A DNA stretch of 33,626 nt from the NCBI RefSeq assembly GCF_019972155.1, contig NZ_BOVL01000054.1, forward strand, positions 39,378 through 73,003. The letters are read 5' to 3'. The notes beneath the pieces were generated by a model. It made no database searches. It worked only from the letters and a program-made list of their open reading frames with translations, and was not told the DNA's origin. The stretch is from Bradyrhizobium sp. RD5-C2 (GTDB lineage Bacteria > Pseudomonadota > Alphaproteobacteria > Rhizobiales > Xanthobacteraceae). A program made the translations under genes and the position numbers. Numbering within the stretch: position 1 is the first letter of the stretch; each line of letters begins with the position of its first letter. Shown here piece after piece: positions 31,231 through 33,626 of the stretch.

Positions 31231-31938
31231 ATGAACAAGGTTTATCCCGACGCCAAATCGGCACTCGATGGTCTCCTCAAGGACGGCATGATGATCATGT
31301 CGGGCGGCTTCGGCCTCTGCGGCATCGCCGAGACCCTGTCGGACGCGATTCGCGAATCCGGCGTCAAGGGACTCACCGTCGTCTCCAACAACGCCGGCGT
31401 CGACGGCATCGGCCTCAGCCGGCTCCTGGAGACGCGCCAGATCAAGAAGATGATCTCGTCCTATGTCGGCGAGAACAAGCTGTTCGCGCAGCAATATCTC
31501 GCCGGCGAGCTCGAGCTCGAGTTCAACCCGCAGGGCACGCTGGCCGAGCGCATCCGCGCCGGCGGCGCCGGCATCCCGGCCTTCTACACCAAGACCGGCG
31601 TCGGCACGCTGATCGCCGAAGGCAAGGAAGTGAAGGAATTCGACGGCGAGAAGTACATCATGGAACGTGGCCTGTTCGCCGACGTCGCCATCGTGCACGC
31701 CTGGAAGGGCGACACCGCCGGCAACCTGGTCTACCGCAAGACCGCGCGCAACTTTAACCCGATGATGGCGACCGCCGCGAAGGTCACCGTCGCCGAGGTC
31801 GAGCATCTGGTGCCGGCCGGCGAGATCGACCCGGACCACATCCACACCCCCGGCATCTTCGTCAAACGCATCATCGAGGTTGGGACCGGCAAGAAGCGGA
31901 TCGAGTTCCGCAACACCCGCCCGCGTCCCGCCGCCTAA
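31231..31938 (+). CDS. scoA: 3-oxoacid CoA-transferase subunit A
   Basis: This subunit works with the next gene product to move CoA between succinyl-CoA and a 3-oxoacid, usually acetoacetate. The 235-residue protein has MIMSGGFGLCGIAETLSDAI (glycine-rich CoA-binding loop), VSNNAGVDGIGLSRLL, KKMISSYVGENKLFAQQYLAGELELEFNPQGTLAERIRAGGAGIPAFYT and IMERGLFADVAIVHAWKGD, all standard for subunit A. Ketone-body or polyhydroxybutyrate turnover is likely; the related PcaI/AtoD activities cannot be excluded by sequence alone. ATG 31231 gives the family N-terminus; the frame is open further upstream but adds unrelated residues. Subunit B follows after 78 nt. Confidence 0.94.
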   Translation: MNKVYPDAKSALDGLLKDGMMIMSGGFGLCGIAETLSDAIRESGVKGLTVVSNNAGVDGIGLSRLLETRQIKKMISSYVGENKLFAQQYLAGELELEFNPQGTLAERIRAGGAGIPAFYTKTGVGTLIAEGKEVKEFDGEKYIMERGLFADVAIVHAWKGDTAGNLVYRKTARNFNPMMATAAKVTVAEVEHLVPAGEIDPDHIHTPGIFVKRIIEVGTGKKRIEFRNTRPRPAA

Positions 31939-31985
31939 CGCATGATCCGGAAAACCGGGCACCGGTTTTCCAACAAGATCATGCG
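31939..31985. repeat. dispersed palindromic element between scoA and scoB
   Basis: Outer arms CGCATGATC (31939-31947) and GATCATGCG (31977-31985), and inner arms GGAAAACCGG and CCGGTTTTCC (31949-31958, 31962-31971), fold into one long hairpin starting at the base after the scoA stop. From memory this type (GCATGATCCGGAAAA...) is scattered in Rhizobiales genomes. Confidence 0.8.
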
Positions 31986-32016
31986 CAACCAATAAGTAAT
32001 TCTTCAGGAGAGCCTC

Positions 32017-32667
32017 ATGGCCTGGACCCGTGAACAGATGGCCGCCCGCGCCGCCAAGGAGTTGCGCGACGGCTATTACGTCAATCTCGGCATCGGCATC
32101 CCGACGCTGGTCTCGAACTACATTCCCGACGGCGTCGATGTGAACCTGCAGAGCGAGAACGGCATGCTCGGCATGGGCCCGTTCCCCTATGAGGACGAGG
32201 TGGACGCCGATCTCATCAACGCCGGCAAGCAGACCGTGAGCGAATTGCCCTCGACCAGCTATTTCTCCTCGGCCGACTCCTTCGGCATGGTGCGCGGCGG
32301 CCATATCGATCTGTCGATCCTCGGCGCCATGCAGGTGGCGCAGAACGGCGACCTCGCCAACTGGATGATCCCCGGCAAGATGGTGAAGGGCATGGGCGGC
32401 GCCATGGACCTCGTCGCCGGCGTCAAACGCGTCGTGGTCGTGATGGAGCATTCCGCCAAGGACGGTGCGAAGCTGCTCAAGCAGTGCAACCTGCCGCTGA
32501 CCGGCGAGCGCGTGGTCGACATGGTCGTCACGGATTTGGCGGTGTTCACCATCGACAAGCACGGCAAGGACGGCATGGCGCTGATCGAGCTCGCCGACGG
32601 CGTCACGCTCGACGAGGTCAAGGCCAAGACCGAGGCGGAATTCCGCGTCGCGCTGAAGAACACCTGA
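32017..32667 (+). CDS. scoB: 3-oxoacid CoA-transferase subunit B
   Basis: The 216-residue subunit carries the catalytic glutamate, which forms the acyl-enzyme thioester, in LQSENGMLGMGPFP (Glu47). Other conserved blocks are YVNLGIGIPTLVSNYIP, FFSSADSFGMVRGGHIDLSILGAMQV sequence features and LANWMIPGKMVKGMGGAMDLVAG. The length is standard. AGGAG lies about 7 nt before ATG 32017. It forms an operon with scoA, and the GNAT gene follows 1 nt after its stop. Confidence 0.95.
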   Translation: MAWTREQMAARAAKELRDGYYVNLGIGIPTLVSNYIPDGVDVNLQSENGMLGMGPFPYEDEVDADLINAGKQTVSELPSTSYFSSADSFGMVRGGHIDLSILGAMQVAQNGDLANWMIPGKMVKGMGGAMDLVAGVKRVVVVMEHSAKDGAKLLKQCNLPLTGERVVDMVVTDLAVFTIDKHGKDGMALIELADGVTLDEVKAKTEAEFRVALKNT

Positions 32668-32668
32668 G

Positions 32669-33313
32669 ATGCTTGGTGCGGGACGATCCTCGATCCGTCC
32701 CGCACGATCCGACGACGCCGGCTTCATCGCCCGCGTCGTGCTGGCCGCGCAGCGCGGCCCGCTGCCGCGCGGCTGGTTCGACATCGCGCTCGACCGGCCG
32801 GAGGAGGAATGCCTGGCGTTCATGGCGCGGCTCGCCGTGGCGCGGGTGCGCTCATGGTACCATGTCGCCCATTTCCTGATCGCTGAGGTCGACGGCGTGC
32901 CGGCCGCCGCGCTGTGCGCCATGCCCGCATCCGGAACGGTGGTCGCCGCACGCGCGGCGATCGAGGAGGTCGCGGCGGAGATCGGCGTGGATGCCGACGG
33001 CATCATCGCGCGCGGCGGCTATGCCCGCAATTGCTGGGTCCAGGGCGGCGAGGGCGACTGGCTGATCGAGCACGTCGCAAACCTGGGATCCCAACGCGGC
33101 GGTGGTCTGGTGCAGGCCCTGATCGCCCGTGCGCTCGCCGACGGCAAGGCTGCCCGCTATTCGCAGGCATCGATCTCGTTCGTGATCGGCAACGACGCGG
33201 CCGAGCGCTGCTACACCAAGGCCGGCTTTGCCTTCGCCGAGGAGAAACGCGATGCGGCCTTCGAGGCGCTGACCGGCGCGCCGGGCTTTCGCCGATTTGC
33301 GCGGGGGATGTGA
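32669..33313 (+). CDS. GNAT-family N-acetyltransferase
   Basis: The 214-residue product has a GNAT acyltransferase C-terminal half: VANLGSQRGGGLVQALIARALADG (acetyl-CoA pyrophosphate loop around Gln142-Gly146) followed by ISFVIGNDAAERCYTKAGFAFAEEKRD, the usual beta6-alpha4 N..A...Y.K.GF pattern. The N-terminus, IRPARSDDAGFIARVVLAAQRG, also fits. The acceptor substrate is unknown. It starts 1 nt after the scoB stop, so it is coupled to the CoA-transferase operon, although a link to ketone-body metabolism is not shown. Confidence 0.88.
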   Translation: MLGAGRSSIRPARSDDAGFIARVVLAAQRGPLPRGWFDIALDRPEEECLAFMARLAVARVRSWYHVAHFLIAEVDGVPAAALCAMPASGTVVAARAAIEEVAAEIGVDADGIIARGGYARNCWVQGGEGDWLIEHVANLGSQRGGGLVQALIARALADGKAARYSQASISFVIGNDAAERCYTKAGFAFAEEKRDAAFEALTGAPGFRRFARGM

Positions 33314-33355
33314 GGCGGCGGCGAGGGGTACGTACCACGCGGTAACAATCGCCGC

Positions 33356-33479
33356 CGTCGTCCTGGCGAAAGCCAGGACCCATAACCACCGCGTTGCGTT
33401 GTTGAAGAGGACTGCGGCCCCAGCGTCGCGCAACAATTGAGATCCGGGGTAATGGCTCCTGGCTTTCGCCAGGACGACG
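33356..33479. repeat. dispersed palindromic element, copy 2
   Basis: The left arm (33356-33384) carries hairpin GTCCTGGC/GCCAGGAC with a GAAA loop (33360-33379); the right arm (33451-33479) is its near-perfect inverse with a TTTC loop. It is the same family as 27296-27418, with a C:G pair changed to T:A in the stems. It follows the GNAT gene and may end its transcript. Confidence 0.85.
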
Positions 33480-33534
33480 CTGAGGATCGATCTCGCGCGA
33501 TGCGACGCGCCGTCCTTGCGTACTTCATCTCGGT

Positions 33535-33626
33535 GTCGTCGTCCGGCTTGACCGGGCGATCCAGTATTCCAGAGACGCTAGCGATTGAGCCGAGAGGCCG
33601 CGGCGTACTGGATCCCCCCCCCCGGG
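33535..33626. repeat. another dispersed repeat, cut by the window end
   Basis: GTCGTCGTCCGGCTTGACCG leads into GGCGATCCAGTATTCCAGAG, and the far side reads CGCGGCGTACTGGATCC. GATCCAGTA and TACTGGATC form inverted arms. I recall this type from Bradyrhizobium intergenic DNA. The element ends in a run of 10 C and GGG at the window edge. Confidence 0.6.

Noticed and set aside
31216..33006. 596-codon open frame on the minus strand across scoA and scoB
   Set aside because: Both plus-strand genes are unmistakable CoA-transferase subunits; the antisense translation is low-complexity and unrecognisable.

Overview
The window reads as a chromosomal segment of a high-GC alphaproteobacterium of the Bradyrhizobium/Rhodopseudomonas group (Nitrobacteraceae). 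I base this on recognisable protein variants (PntB, a GTG-started S21 with a Gly/Arg-rich tail, PurEK, AqpZ, ChaA, DUF465 proteins), on very GC-rich codon use, and above all on several families of intergenic palindromes typical of that group. This placement is from memory of the families, not from a search. Gene density is high, and most genes are ordinary housekeeping or transport functions.

Layout. 1-4.3 kb (+): the 3' end of pntB, a 56-residue small protein, a membrane-anchored alpha/beta hydrolase, the Ca2+/H+ antiporter chaA, a small cupin and a Pro/Ala-rich single-span membrane protein. 4.3-5.3 kb (-): a TPR lipoprotein and rpsU. 5.6-8.0 kb: aqpZ (+) converging on the purE-purK operon (-). 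8.2-10.2 kb: a diguanylate cyclase with a basic tail and four small proteins, two of them DUF465/YdcH paralogues transcribed divergently. 10.3-14.3 kb: an L-2-hydroxyglutarate-oxidase-type flavoprotein (-) and a PAS-PAS-PAS-GGDEF-EAL protein (+). 14.3-18.0 kb (+): a candidate 23-codon leader ORF with hairpin, an ABC-F ATPase, and a GlpD homologue that has lost the substrate-binding residues of GlpD. 18.0-19.3 kb (-): a TTC38-like TPR protein.

19.4-22.6 kb is different in character. It has visibly lower GC, contains an amidase plus TetR regulator with twin palindromic operators and a DUF1801 protein, and carries degenerate copies of a dispersed repeat at its edges and inside. It looks like an acquired or rearranged block. 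22.6-25.5 kb (+): ATPase and two permeases of a polyamine-type ABC importer, with no binding protein. 25.5-28.8 kb (-): binding protein and two permeases of a sugar ABC importer, with no ATPase. 29.0-31.0 kb (-): an AsmA-family protein. 31.2-33.3 kb (+): 3-oxoacid CoA-transferase subunits A and B and a GNAT acetyltransferase. The last 300 bases are dispersed palindromic repeats.

The points most worth following are the GlpD-like protein with all five substrate-site residues changed, the leader-ORF/hairpin arrangement before the ABC-F gene, the twin TetR operators in front of the amidase-tetR pair, and a repeat family whose hairpin stems show a compensatory base change between its two copies. 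I see no rRNA, tRNA, CRISPR array, integrase or transposase.
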